From Microvirga sp. VF16 (GTDB taxonomy: Bacteria; Pseudomonadota; Alphaproteobacteria; Rhizobiales; Beijerinckiaceae): 64,000 nt of DNA. A program made the position numbers and the translations under genes. The stretch covers positions 4,919,501-4,983,500 of the forward strand of contig NZ_CP069354.1 in NCBI RefSeq assembly GCF_016864375.1, written 5' to 3'. A model generated the notes under the pieces. That model worked only from the letters and a program-made list of their open reading frames with translations. It had not been told where the DNA came from and did not search any database. Positions 42,127-50,003 of this stretch are shown one piece after another; within the stretch, counting starts at the first letter, position 1, and every line of letters begins with the position of its first letter.

Positions 42127-43371
42127 CTAGGGCGCGGACGGGCGAACCGCAGCCATCACCTCATCGGCAGCACGGACCCCGCTCTGATAAGCCCCGTGGG
42201 CGGTTGAGAAGTCGTGGCGGTGCGTTGCCTCGCCGGCGAAGAACAGCCGGCCGTCGAATGGGCGGGCCAAGGTGTCCCGGACTGCCGCCTGTCCCGGAAG
42301 AGCATAGCTGTAGCCTCCCCCGATGTGATCCATCCGGCTCCAGTTCGAGACCGCTAGGGGCCGGAGGTTGCGTCGGACATCCGCGCCGAACAGCGCCGCA
42401 AGCTCCTCGATGGCATAGGCGAAGCCAGCGGCAGGTCCGTCCTCGGCCAGAACCTCGGCGCCCTCTCCGCCGAAGAAGGCCTCGATTACGGGACGGCCGA
42501 AGGGTCGGATGTAGTAGGATCCGGTGCGTGGGTTGCGCGGGTTACCGAGGACATGGATCTCAGGCTCGAAGGGACTGTTGCCTACGATCTCCAGGAACAG
42601 CTTCTCGTTCCGACCGAGCGGCAGGCTGGCGGCGGCATGGCGCCAGTCATCGAGCTCTGGCGGCAACCCGATGGCCCCATCCACGAACACGGTGGTCGAG
42701 ACGGTAAGGATGGCGGTCCGAGCGTTGATGCGGCCGGCTCGCGTTGCGATGCTCACCCCAGCCGCCTCAAGGTTGATCGCCTCGACCGGGGTCGCAAGGC
42801 CAAGCGCAACGCTGGGCGGAAGGCTTGCAGCGATGAGGGTGCCGTATCCAGCCGGCACTCTCCAGTTGCGCCTTGTTGATGCCCTGTCGTAGGCCAGATA
42901 ATCGGCGATCGAGAGCTGCTCGAGGCCGGCGCCGCTGATGTAGCCGCTCATCGCCTGAAGATGGCCGTTCCACATCCCGCCGGGTTCCAGCGCATCGGCG
43001 GCACAGTCGCTATGGGGTAGGTCGGACATCAAGCGTCCATGCCACGCGGCATAGGCCTCGTCGGATGCATCCTGATCCTTCGATGAGAAGCCGAGGTCGC
43101 GATACTGCTGGCCCCAGGCTGGCCCGCGGCGGTCCACGGTAAAGCCTGATGCCTCGGCGATGCCGACCCAAGGATTGCGATCGGCCGAATGGAGCCAGCC
43201 GCAGCCGAGATCGAGTGCGTGCCCGGCAACGTGGACCGTGTGGGCGCGGCCCCCGATCCGCTGCGAGGCTTCCAGCAGCAAGGTGGAAAGGCCACTGGCT
43301 GCGAGCTGCCGCGCTGCGGCAATACCTGCCGCCCCGCCGCCGATGATGACGACGTCCCAATCAGTGCTCAT
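42127..43371 (-). CDS. flavin-dependent amine oxidase
   Basis: 414 residues. The FAD dinucleotide fold VVIIGGGAAGIAAARQLAASG (N-terminus, quoted in part) with LLLEASQRIGGRAHTV is followed by the substrate domain and the C-terminal FAD motif GRLFFAGEATHRHDFSTAHG. This is the monoamine oxidase/polyamine oxidase family, oxidising an amine to an aldehyde plus ammonia and peroxide. No signal peptide. The adjacent SDR could reduce or oxidise the carbonyl product. The ATG at 43371 is followed at once by the fold, so the start is secure. Confidence 0.87.
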   Translation of the reverse strand: MSTDWDVVIIGGGAAGIAAARQLAASGLSTLLLEASQRIGGRAHTVHVAGHALDLGCGWLHSADRNPWVGIAEASGFTVDRRGPAWGQQYRDLGFSSKDQDASDEAYAAWHGRLMSDLPHSDCAADALEPGGMWNGHLQAMSGYISGAGLEQLSIADYLAYDRASTRRNWRVPAGYGTLIAASLPPSVALGLATPVEAINLEAAGVSIATRAGRINARTAILTVSTTVFVDGAIGLPPELDDWRHAAASLPLGRNEKLFLEIVGNSPFEPEIHVLGNPRNPRTGSYYIRPFGRPVIEAFFGGEGAEVLAEDGPAAGFAYAIEELAALFGADVRRNLRPLAVSNWSRMDHIGGGYSYALPGQAAVRDTLARPFDGRLFFAGEATHRHDFSTAHGAYQSGVRAADEVMAAVRPSAP

Positions 43372-43667
43372 ATAACCTGCCCATTCGATAAGATCGTGCT
43401 TCGGTACTCCAGCTCGACTTGAGCGTCTACGGAGAGGCCGAGCAGAGGACTGCCTCAGTCAACTTCTGCCATCACTTGTGCCGTGACGCCCTCAACCTTC
43501 CGCCAATCAGTTGAGGGTGCTTTTGGTTCAGCTGCGGTAGTGCAGTGTATCTGCCAACAAGGCAAACGCCGGCCAGGCCGATTGCGATTAGAGCCTGTTA
43601 CAGTCGAGCAAATCGAGCAGGCGGCGAGGCCGAGGAACCCGATGAAGGAATCTTGACGCTCTGGAGA

Positions 43668-44162
43668 TCAGGTGTAGGCGAGGAGCCGACCGGCGAGGAT
43701 CACGCCCATCCATGCGACCAGTGACACTGCTGCTCCGACGCGGGCGGCGACCGGGGTCACGGCGGCATCCGTCCACTCATCGACGCGGCGGTAAACGCCG
43801 TAGTGGAACACCGGTATGTTGAGGCCAGCGAGGATCAGCAGGCCGAACTTCCACGGTGCAGCTCCGGCACCAGCGACTACGGTGGTCTGCGCACTGAGCA
43901 GTGCGATACCCGTGGCAATGGCGATGGCGAATCCGATGTGGGAGACGGGCAGCAGATAGCGCGCGGCTGTGATTGCAGACACGACGCGGTGTCCGCCTCC
44001 CAGCAGTCGGAGGTCGAAGGCGAAAGCCGGGCCGACAAGAAGAGCGATCCCAAGGATGTGGATAGCCTCGAGCACCGGATAGAGGTATTGGCCACTTCGC
44101 ACCGTCTCGCCGAGCGTAGAGCCCTGCAACAGCATCAGCAACGAGTTGAGCAAATCAAGCAT
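43668..44162 (-). CDS. DUF6644 family membrane protein
   Basis: 164 residues with four to five hydrophobic helices (LYPVLEAIHILGIALLVGPAFAFDLRL, HIGFAIAIATGIALLSAQ, FGLLILAGLNIPVFHYGVY, VSLVAWMGVILAGRLLAY). The His in EAIHILGIALLVG and the YGVYRRVDEW loop are typical of DUF6644 proteins, proposed relatives of cytochrome-b-like membrane proteins; no function is known. The ATG 44162 has ACGGAGT upstream. It follows the DUF6152 gene, an association seen in other genomes in my recollection. Confidence 0.75.
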   Translation of the reverse strand: MLDLLNSLLMLLQGSTLGETVRSGQYLYPVLEAIHILGIALLVGPAFAFDLRLLGGGHRVVSAITAARYLLPVSHIGFAIAIATGIALLSAQTTVVAGAGAAPWKFGLLILAGLNIPVFHYGVYRRVDEWTDAAVTPVAARVGAAVSLVAWMGVILAGRLLAYT

Positions 44163-44325
44163 ACTCCGTTCAATCGCGCTCGATGCGATGGCGCAGGTAG
44201 AGGTCCCACCCGCACTGACTGCGGCGATGACGCCCCGAACACCGCCCACAACATCGAATTCCCAGAGTCTCGCGCTGCGGCTTTGACCTGGTGGCCGGGG
44301 TGGTGCTCGCAGCCGTTGAGGAAGC

Positions 44326-44883
44326 CTACTTCGGCAGCGGCGCTCGTACCGGGAGCGTGTTGCCGAGCACCTGGTTTACCGGCACTGCGTCATCCCCGTA
44401 CCAAAACACGACTGGACGAAACAGACCGTCATTCGTCCGATTGATGTAGCCGACCGCCTGGAAGCGCTCCCCAATCTCCAGCGCACGGCCCAAGCCCCAC
44501 TGGCCCGACCAGGCCGGCGGCGCGATGATGACTTCCAGTTCCTTGTGGGGGCCCTTGTACGAGAGAGCGGCCTTGACCCGGACACTGTCCTCGGGATCTT
44601 GCAACTGCTCTGGAATCGCCAGTTCGGGAGTGTCGGCAGGCAGGTTGCTGTCCAGGGTTACATCGAACTGCGAGTGCGGGTTACCCCAGACACCATCCGA
44701 AGAGACCGTTCCCGCGATGTAAACGAGGCGATCGGTTTCGAAGCCGGGCCACCCGTGATGCGCGGCAGCAGGTAGCACCGGAATCAGCACGGTTCCCAGC
44801 GCGACCATAGCAGCGGCGCCCGCAGGGGCTAGCAGTCGTAGCCCTCGGATGCCCCTGGGTGTGTGCAAGGTCGTGCTCTTCAT
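44326..44883 (-). CDS. DUF6152 family exported protein
   Basis: 185 residues. A long signal region (LLAPAGAAAMVALGTVLIPVLPAAAHHGW) leads into a mature beta-rich protein: HHGWPGFETDRLVYIAGTVS, WGNPHSQFDVTL, PPAWSGQWGLGRALEIGERF, QAVGYINRTNDGLFRPVVFW. HHGW at the mature N-terminus and the WGNPHSQ motif define the family and suggest metal binding. Start at 44883 with AAGGAAG upstream. Probably periplasmic partner of the DUF6644 membrane protein. Confidence 0.78.
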   Translation of the reverse strand: MKSTTLHTPRGIRGLRLLAPAGAAAMVALGTVLIPVLPAAAHHGWPGFETDRLVYIAGTVSSDGVWGNPHSQFDVTLDSNLPADTPELAIPEQLQDPEDSVRVKAALSYKGPHKELEVIIAPPAWSGQWGLGRALEIGERFQAVGYINRTNDGLFRPVVFWYGDDAVPVNQVLGNTLPVRAPLPK

Positions 44884-45021
44884 TCGCTTCTTCCTTTCAT
44901 CGCTAGAGGCAAACTCAGACGCTAACACGCGCTAGGGTGGCGCCCGGCAGCGACTTCAGCATGCGGCTGACTCCTCACCTTGATGGGCCTGAACCAAACG
45001 GCCCAGGCTCCATTTCGCCGC

Positions 45022-46122
45022 TCACGCGGAGAGGTGCTGGCTGAAGAACGACTGGAGCTTGTCGAACGGAATCAGGTCGACGCGGTCGTACAGATCGGTG
45101 TGGTTGGCGCCCGGAATGATGAGGAGCTCCTTTGGCTCCGCCGCAGCCGCATAGGCGGTCTCGCTGAAATAACGCGAGTGGGCTTTTTCGCCATGGATCA
45201 ATAGGACCGGGCGTGGCGCTATTTCCGCAATGTAGGTCAGGAGCGGCATGTTCATGAACGACAGCGGCGTGGTCTGCGTCCAGGAGTTGCCTGAGTTGAC
45301 AGCGCGCGCATGGTACCCGCGTGGCGTCCTATAATAGTCGTGGTAGTCGACCAGGAACTGCGCCTCGCCGCCTTTCAGCTCGTTGTATGGCGGCTGGTAA
45401 GCCGGGGTTCCCTTTTCCGCATCGCTCCAACGCTGCCGGCTCAGTTGCTCAAGCGTTTTCGTGCGCTGTTCAAGGGTCACGCTATCGTTGTAGCCGCGGG
45501 ACATAACGCGTGTCATGTCATACATGGTACTGGCCGCAACGGCCTTGACGCGCTTGTCCACGGCAACGGCATTCAATGCCATGCCGCCCCAGCCGCAAAT
45601 GCCGATGACGCCGATACGCTCGCGATCGACGGAGGGGTGCAGGCCGAGAAAATCCACCGCCGCGCTGAAATCCTCGGTATTGATGTCCGGTGAGGCGACA
45701 TTGCGAGGCTCGCCGCCGCTTTCCCCGGTATAGGACGGATCGAAAGCCAGCGTGACGAATCCACGCTCCGCCATGGTCTGCGCATAGAGACCCGACGACT
45801 GCTCCTTCACGGCGCCGAAGGGACCGCTGATGGCGAGTGCCGCCAGCCTCCTGCCGGCTCGGTTTTTCGGCCGGTAGAGATCGGCCGCCAGGGTGATGCC
45901 GTAGCGGTTCTTGAAAGTAACCTTCTCGTGATCGACGTTCTCGCTTCGCGGGAAAACCTTGTCCCATTCGCCTGACACATTCTGTGCCTTTGCGTTGGAA
46001 GCATTGAAAAGCGACCCGGCACCAATCGCGGCGACGCCAGCTCCGGTCAGCTTCAAGAGGTCACGCCGGCCAAGGCCAGGGGTCTGGGCTGCGATATTGT
46101 CGGGACTGTTCTGCTTGTTCAT
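45022..46122 (-). CDS. Tat-exported alpha/beta hydrolase with a cysteine nucleophile elbow
   Basis: 366 residues. A twin-arginine leader (LGRRDLLKLTGAGVAAIGAG) predicts folded export. The catalytic core contains GVIGICGWGG: the nucleophile elbow is G-x-C-x-G with Cys176, as in dienelactone hydrolases, instead of the usual Ser. The late His lies in PGANHTDLYD. VAAALYRPKNRAG-like and FGAVKEQSSGLYAQTMAERG segments place it with the YcjY/COG1073 group. Substrate unknown. A palindrome (46225-46239) lies 103 bp upstream, the same as at two other promoters, so it is probably controlled by the adjacent LysR. Paralogue of 55388-56410. Confidence 0.85.
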   Translation of the reverse strand: MNKQNSPDNIAAQTPGLGRRDLLKLTGAGVAAIGAGSLFNASNAKAQNVSGEWDKVFPRSENVDHEKVTFKNRYGITLAADLYRPKNRAGRRLAALAISGPFGAVKEQSSGLYAQTMAERGFVTLAFDPSYTGESGGEPRNVASPDINTEDFSAAVDFLGLHPSVDRERIGVIGICGWGGMALNAVAVDKRVKAVAASTMYDMTRVMSRGYNDSVTLEQRTKTLEQLSRQRWSDAEKGTPAYQPPYNELKGGEAQFLVDYHDYYRTPRGYHARAVNSGNSWTQTTPLSFMNMPLLTYIAEIAPRPVLLIHGEKAHSRYFSETAYAAAAEPKELLIIPGANHTDLYDRVDLIPFDKLQSFFSQHLSA

Positions 46123-46224
46123 GCCAGTATCTCTGCTCTTTCCTGCTCAGGCCGATGCCCGGCTTCGGGTAAACAGTAGCAAGCGGGAAAGCAGAGGATT
46201 AGCGGAGCTGCGGCGCATGCCCCT

Positions 46225-46239
46225 ATGAGCTCGGCTCAT
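46225..46239. promoter_or_regulatory. LysR-type operator 1 (before the Tat hydrolase)
   Basis: ATGAGCTCGGCTCAT, perfect 6-bp arms around TCG; T and A are 11 bases apart, fitting the T-N11-A box of LysR proteins. It lies between the LysR gene and the hydrolase promoter. See the copies at 47174 and 49872. Confidence 0.7.
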
Positions 46240-46277
46240 CAATCTCGCGGGAATTTGAAGAATCAGCCCTGCTTGTT

Positions 46278-47171
46278 TCAGCTCCGATGGCGCAGAGCCT
46301 CGACAACGAGGTTGAAGGCTGGGGAGGACTGCCGGCGGCTCGGGTAGTACAGGTGGTACCCCGTCCACGATGGGCACCAATCCTCGAGCACTCGTTCAAG
46401 GCGTCCGGCGGCGATATGCGGCAGCGCGATGTCTTCCGGGACGTGGGCGAGTCCGAAGCCATCAACCGCGGCATTGAGGACCTGGAAGATGCCATTGAAC
46501 ACGAGCTGTCCCTCAACCCGGACAGCCAGCTCGTGTCCGTCCTTTTCAAATTCCCAGGCATAAAGCCCACCATAGGTGGGAAGGCGCAGGTTGATGCACG
46601 TATGGCCGAGGAGGTCCTGAGGGGTTCTTAGCCGCTCTTTGTCCGCGAAGTAGGACGGTGCCCCGATCACCGCAAAGCGGACATCGGGACTGATCCGTAC
46701 CGCGATCATGTCCTTGGCAACCTGCTCACCGAGGCGCACGCCCGCGTCGAACCGTTGCTCGACGATGTTGGTCAGCATCTCGTCGAGGGCGATCTCCACC
46801 TTGATGTCGGGGTAGTCGGATAGAAACGTTCTGAGCTTCGGCCACAAGATCGTCTGGGTGACATGGTAGCCCGCCGTGATCCTGATCGTGCCAGCGGGCT
46901 TCTCACGGAACTCGCTCAATCCATCCAGCTCGGCCTCGATTTCCTCCAGCCTGGGGCCTGCCGTCCGGAGCAGGCGCTCTCCTGCCTGTGTAGGCGCCAC
47001 ACTGCGGGTGGTCCGGGTCAAAAGCCGCACGCCCAAACGCTCCTCAAGGCCGCGCACAGTGTGGCTCAGGGCCGATTGGGAAACACCGAGCTGTGCGGCG
47101 GCCCTCGTGAAGCTCCGCTCCCGTGCGACGGCCAGGAAGGCAATCAGGTCGCTGATGTTCTCGCGCGCCAT
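46278..47171 (-). CDS. LysR family transcriptional regulator 1
   Basis: 297 residues. Winged helix-turn-helix (about 1-60; LIAFLAVARERSFTRAAAQL, GVSQSALSHTVRGLEERLGV) and a periplasmic-binding-protein-like effector domain (about 90-297; GTIRITAGYHVTQTILWPKL, LPTYGGLYAWEFEKDGHELA). It is divergent from the MFS gene with 51 bp between, a standard LysR arrangement. The palindromes at 46225, 47174 and 49872 are its likely targets, including its own promoter. Two paralogues of equal length are at 56649 and 57559. Confidence 0.92.
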   Translation of the reverse strand: MARENISDLIAFLAVARERSFTRAAAQLGVSQSALSHTVRGLEERLGVRLLTRTTRSVAPTQAGERLLRTAGPRLEEIEAELDGLSEFREKPAGTIRITAGYHVTQTILWPKLRTFLSDYPDIKVEIALDEMLTNIVEQRFDAGVRLGEQVAKDMIAVRISPDVRFAVIGAPSYFADKERLRTPQDLLGHTCINLRLPTYGGLYAWEFEKDGHELAVRVEGQLVFNGIFQVLNAAVDGFGLAHVPEDIALPHIAAGRLERVLEDWCPSWTGYHLYYPSRRQSSPAFNLVVEALRHRS

Positions 47172-47173
47172 TC

Positions 47174-47188
47174 ATGAGCTCCACTCAT
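47174..47188. promoter_or_regulatory. LysR-type operator 2 (LysR1/MFS divergent promoter)
   Basis: ATGAGCTCCACTCAT, T-N11-A, starting 3 bp upstream of the LysR1 start codon and 35 bp before the MFS start. The position suits autorepression and activation of the divergent gene. Confidence 0.7.
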
Positions 47189-47222
47189 AGGTTCATGCAG
47201 GTCTTAGCACCTAATCGACCCA

Positions 47223-48470
47223 ATGAGCACGGCCTATCTTCTGGCCTCCAATCGCTATCGTGAGACATTGATGACAGCCGGAACCGCCTCAACCCGTGAC
47301 ATGATCGCCGACCGCTCTCCGGCATGGGGGGCGGTTCTCCCCATGTCGCTATGCTGCATGGTGCTCGTTGCCTCAGAGTTCATGCCCGTCAGCCTGCTGA
47401 CCCCAATCGCCTCCGATCTTCACATGACGGAAGGCCAAGCCGGGCAGGCGATCTCCGTTTCCGGCATCTTCGCCGTACTTACAAGCCTGTCCATCTCGGG
47501 CCTGACGTCCCGATGGGATCGACGCACCGTCCTGCTCGTGCTGGCCCTCTCGCTGATCGTCTCTGGAACGGTTGTGGCCCTTGCGCCGAACTACACGATC
47601 CTCATGCTCGGCCGGGCGGTGCTCGGCATCGCCATCGGCGGCTTCTGGTCGATGTCGGCCGCAGCGGTCATGCGCCTGGTACCGGAGGACAGCGTGCCTC
47701 GTGCCCTGGCGATCCTGCAAGGCGGGACTGCGTTGTCCTCCATCGTCGCGGCGCCACTCGGGAGCTTCCTCGGCGGGTATATCGGGTGGCGCGGAGCCTT
47801 TTTCTGCGTGGTGCCCCTGGCAGCCATCGCGCTGGTCTGGCTGCTGGCAAAGTTGCCATCCATGCACTCCGATCGGCGGACAGGCTCGGGCAACGTATTC
47901 AGGCTGCTCCGCCGGCCCGTCGTGGCCTCCGGCATGGTGGCGATCACGCTGTTCTTCATGGGGCAGTTCGCGCTCTTCACTTATCTGCGGCCGTTCCTCG
48001 AGATGGTGACCCATGTCGATGTTCCGACCCTTTCGCTGATCCTTCTGCTCTTAGGGATCACCGGCCTCGTCGGGACGACCTTCATCGGATCCTTCCTCAC
48101 GAATGGCATGTATGGCGTGATGATCGCCATTCCGCTTGCGATGGCGGGGATCGCCATCGCGCTGATCGCCTTCGGAAACTGGCTTGCCGGAACGGCAGTC
48201 CTGCTCGGGGCATGGGGCTTGCTCGGCACTCCGGCCCCCGTGGCCTGGAATACCTGGCTGACCCGGACCTTGCCGCAAGACGCCGAAGCCGGCGGCGGGC
48301 TGATGGTGGCCGCCATCCAACTGGCGATCACGCTAGGCGCGACCGTTGGCGGCCTGCTGTTCGACATGAGCGGCTATCAGAGCACCTTCAGTGCGAGCGC
48401 AGCGATGCTGGCTGCGGCAGGCCTCATGGCGTTCATGACGAAGCTTGCGGGATCATCCGCACGCACGTGA
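47223..48470 (+). CDS. MFS transporter (DHA1-type exporter)
   Basis: 415 residues with twelve predicted helices. The family motif A is seen as LTSRWDRRTVLLVLALSL after helix 2, and motif C-like glycine/proline residues occur in ALAILQGGTALSSIVAAPLG. VLVASEFMPVSLLTPIASDL and IAIGGFWSMSAAAVMRLVPE are typical of the AraJ/NepI-like DHA1 exporters of drugs, sugars or purines. Met 17 (47271) is an alternative start. Followed by the CMD and cupin genes on the same strand, so it probably heads a three-gene operon. Confidence 0.87.
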   Translation: MSTAYLLASNRYRETLMTAGTASTRDMIADRSPAWGAVLPMSLCCMVLVASEFMPVSLLTPIASDLHMTEGQAGQAISVSGIFAVLTSLSISGLTSRWDRRTVLLVLALSLIVSGTVVALAPNYTILMLGRAVLGIAIGGFWSMSAAAVMRLVPEDSVPRALAILQGGTALSSIVAAPLGSFLGGYIGWRGAFFCVVPLAAIALVWLLAKLPSMHSDRRTGSGNVFRLLRRPVVASGMVAITLFFMGQFALFTYLRPFLEMVTHVDVPTLSLILLLLGITGLVGTTFIGSFLTNGMYGVMIAIPLAMAGIAIALIAFGNWLAGTAVLLGAWGLLGTPAPVAWNTWLTRTLPQDAEAGGGLMVAAIQLAITLGATVGGLLFDMSGYQSTFSASAAMLAAAGLMAFMTKLAGSSART

Positions 48471-48544
48471 GTACCACACCGGCTGCCGCGATCATCGCGC
48501 CGGCCCCCTTCACACATCGATCTACGTGCAAAGGATCATCGTCC

Positions 48545-49333
48545 ATGAAGTTGCTGGCCGCCACACTCGTGTCCCTCGTGTTGGGAACACCTGCCCTTGC
48601 CCAAGGAACTGCTTCCATGCCTACACCCCTCGAAACCGCTTCCGCGCTCTCGGCTGCCGACATCCAGTCGGTCTCTCCGGCCCTCGGCCGATACGCCAAG
48701 GAAGACGTTGCAGGCCTGTGGCAGCGCCCTCAACTCTCCCGTCGCGACCGCAGCCTCGTGACGGTGGCGATCCTGATCGCTCGCAACCAGACGCTGGACC
48801 TGCCGCACTATATCAACCTTGCCCTCGACAGCGGCGTGACACCACGCGAACTCTCCGAGACGATCACGCACCTCGCCTTCTACTCGGGCTGGTCGAACGC
48901 CATGGCGGCGGTTGCCGTCACCAAGGACATTTTCGCCCAACGCGGGATCGGGCCGGATCAGTTGCCGGCCGCATCGCCGCAACTCCTGCCACTGAACGAG
49001 CAGGCGGAGGCAACCCGGATCGCGAGCGTGCAGCGCCTTCTCGGAACCGCGGCTCCCGGCCTCGACCAATACACCACCGATCCGCTCTTCAAGGACGTGT
49101 GGCTGCGTCCTGACCTGTCGCCGCGTGACCGCAGCCTCATGACCATCACGTCGCTGATGGCGAATGGGCAGGTGGCCCAGCTCGCGGGCCATCTGAACAG
49201 GGCCTTGGACAACGGCCTGACGCAGGAACAGGCTGGTGAGGTGGTCACGCAGATCGCCTTCTATGCCGGTTGGCCCAATGCCTTCTCGGCCGGTCCGGTC
49301 GCCGCCGAGGTCTTCAAGAGCCGGGCCAAGTGA
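48545..49333 (+). CDS. exported carboxymuconolactone-decarboxylase-family protein, two domains
   Basis: 262 residues. Signal peptide MKLLAATLVSLVLGTPALAQ. Two CMD domains in tandem: SRRDRSLVTVAILIARNQTL ... SETITHLAFYSGWSNAMAAV (about 60-125) and SPRDRSLMTITSLMANGQVA ... GEVVTQIAFYAGWPNAFSAG (about 190-255). There is no cysteine at all, so it lacks the CxxC of AhpD peroxidases and belongs to the PcaC-like side of the family. Export is unusual for CMD enzymes. ATG 48545 is the true start; the long open frame upstream is the MFS gene's shadow. Confidence 0.87.
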   Translation: MKLLAATLVSLVLGTPALAQGTASMPTPLETASALSAADIQSVSPALGRYAKEDVAGLWQRPQLSRRDRSLVTVAILIARNQTLDLPHYINLALDSGVTPRELSETITHLAFYSGWSNAMAAVAVTKDIFAQRGIGPDQLPAASPQLLPLNEQAEATRIASVQRLLGTAAPGLDQYTTDPLFKDVWLRPDLSPRDRSLMTITSLMANGQVAQLAGHLNRALDNGLTQEQAGEVVTQIAFYAGWPNAFSAGPVAAEVFKSRAK

Positions 49334-49374
49334 CCATCGCCGTCCCGCCTTCCTCTCCCCTGAAAGGATTGAAC

Positions 49375-49845
49375 ATGAAGAACACACTCATCGCAGCCAC
49401 CATGACCGCGGCCGCACTCGTCGGTGAGCCGGCCAATGCACAGGAGATCCAGGTCTTCCCGAGCGGCTCCTCGCCGTCGGTGATCGCCGATCCGAAGAAC
49501 TTTTCGGGCCAAGTGGTCGTGGACCTGCTCACACCGCCTTCCGTTGAGACCCCGGCCTCATCGGGTCTGGTGACCTTCGCTCCACGCGCCCGCACCGCGT
49601 GGCATAGCCATCCGGCCGGGCAGATGCTCTTCGTCACGGCGGGCAAGGGCTGGGTCCAGCGGGAGGGACAGGCTCGCCAGGAGATTACGTCCGGCGACGT
49701 CGTGTGGATTCCGGCCGGGATCAAGCATTGGCACGGCGCAACCGACACCAACGGCATGAGCCACGTCGCGATCACGTACATTCGCGACGGCAAGAATGCC
49801 GATTGGATGGAATTGGTCAGCGACCAGGAATACGGCGCGCGATAA
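49375..49845 (+). CDS. exported cupin protein (hydroxynitrile-lyase-like)
   Basis: 156 residues. Signal peptide MKNTLIAATMTAAALVGEPANA. Single cupin barrel: metal ligands in FAPRARTAWHSHPAGQMLFV (His-x-His) and GDVVWIPAGIKHWHG (His). The pattern PG-x-HWHGA and TAWHSHPAGQ is that of manganese cupin hydroxynitrile lyases and their many relatives often found next to CMD-family genes. It may instead be an isomerase or dioxygenase. 42 bp after the CMD gene, same operon. Confidence 0.85.
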   Translation: MKNTLIAATMTAAALVGEPANAQEIQVFPSGSSPSVIADPKNFSGQVVVDLLTPPSVETPASSGLVTFAPRARTAWHSHPAGQMLFVTAGKGWVQREGQARQEITSGDVVWIPAGIKHWHGATDTNGMSHVAITYIRDGKNADWMELVSDQEYGAR

Positions 49846-49871
49846 CGCCTCACCCGACCGGGAAGGAATTC

Positions 49872-49886
49872 ATGAGCAGGGCTCAT
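49872..49886. promoter_or_regulatory. LysR-type operator 3 (before the alcohol dehydrogenase)
   Basis: ATGAGCAGGGCTCAT, perfect 6-bp arms, T-N11-A, 118 bp upstream of the dehydrogenase start. It matches operators 1 and 2 at almost every conserved arm position. Confidence 0.7.
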
Positions 49887-50003
49887 GAGGGCATGCGACC
49901 CGCACTGGGTAATCACAAGCAGCGCCTTCGGCTAGATGCTCTTCGCTTGGGCTCCCTTTCCCGAGGTACCTAGCCGCATTATGAGTAACAAAGGTAAGCT
50001 TCT

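Noticed and set aside
47324..48544. 669-residue open frame spanning the MFS gene and the CMD gene
   Set aside because: Its first 400 residues are an out-of-frame reading of the MFS gene, rich in Arg/His/Pro. Only the part from 48545 is a real protein with a signal peptide.
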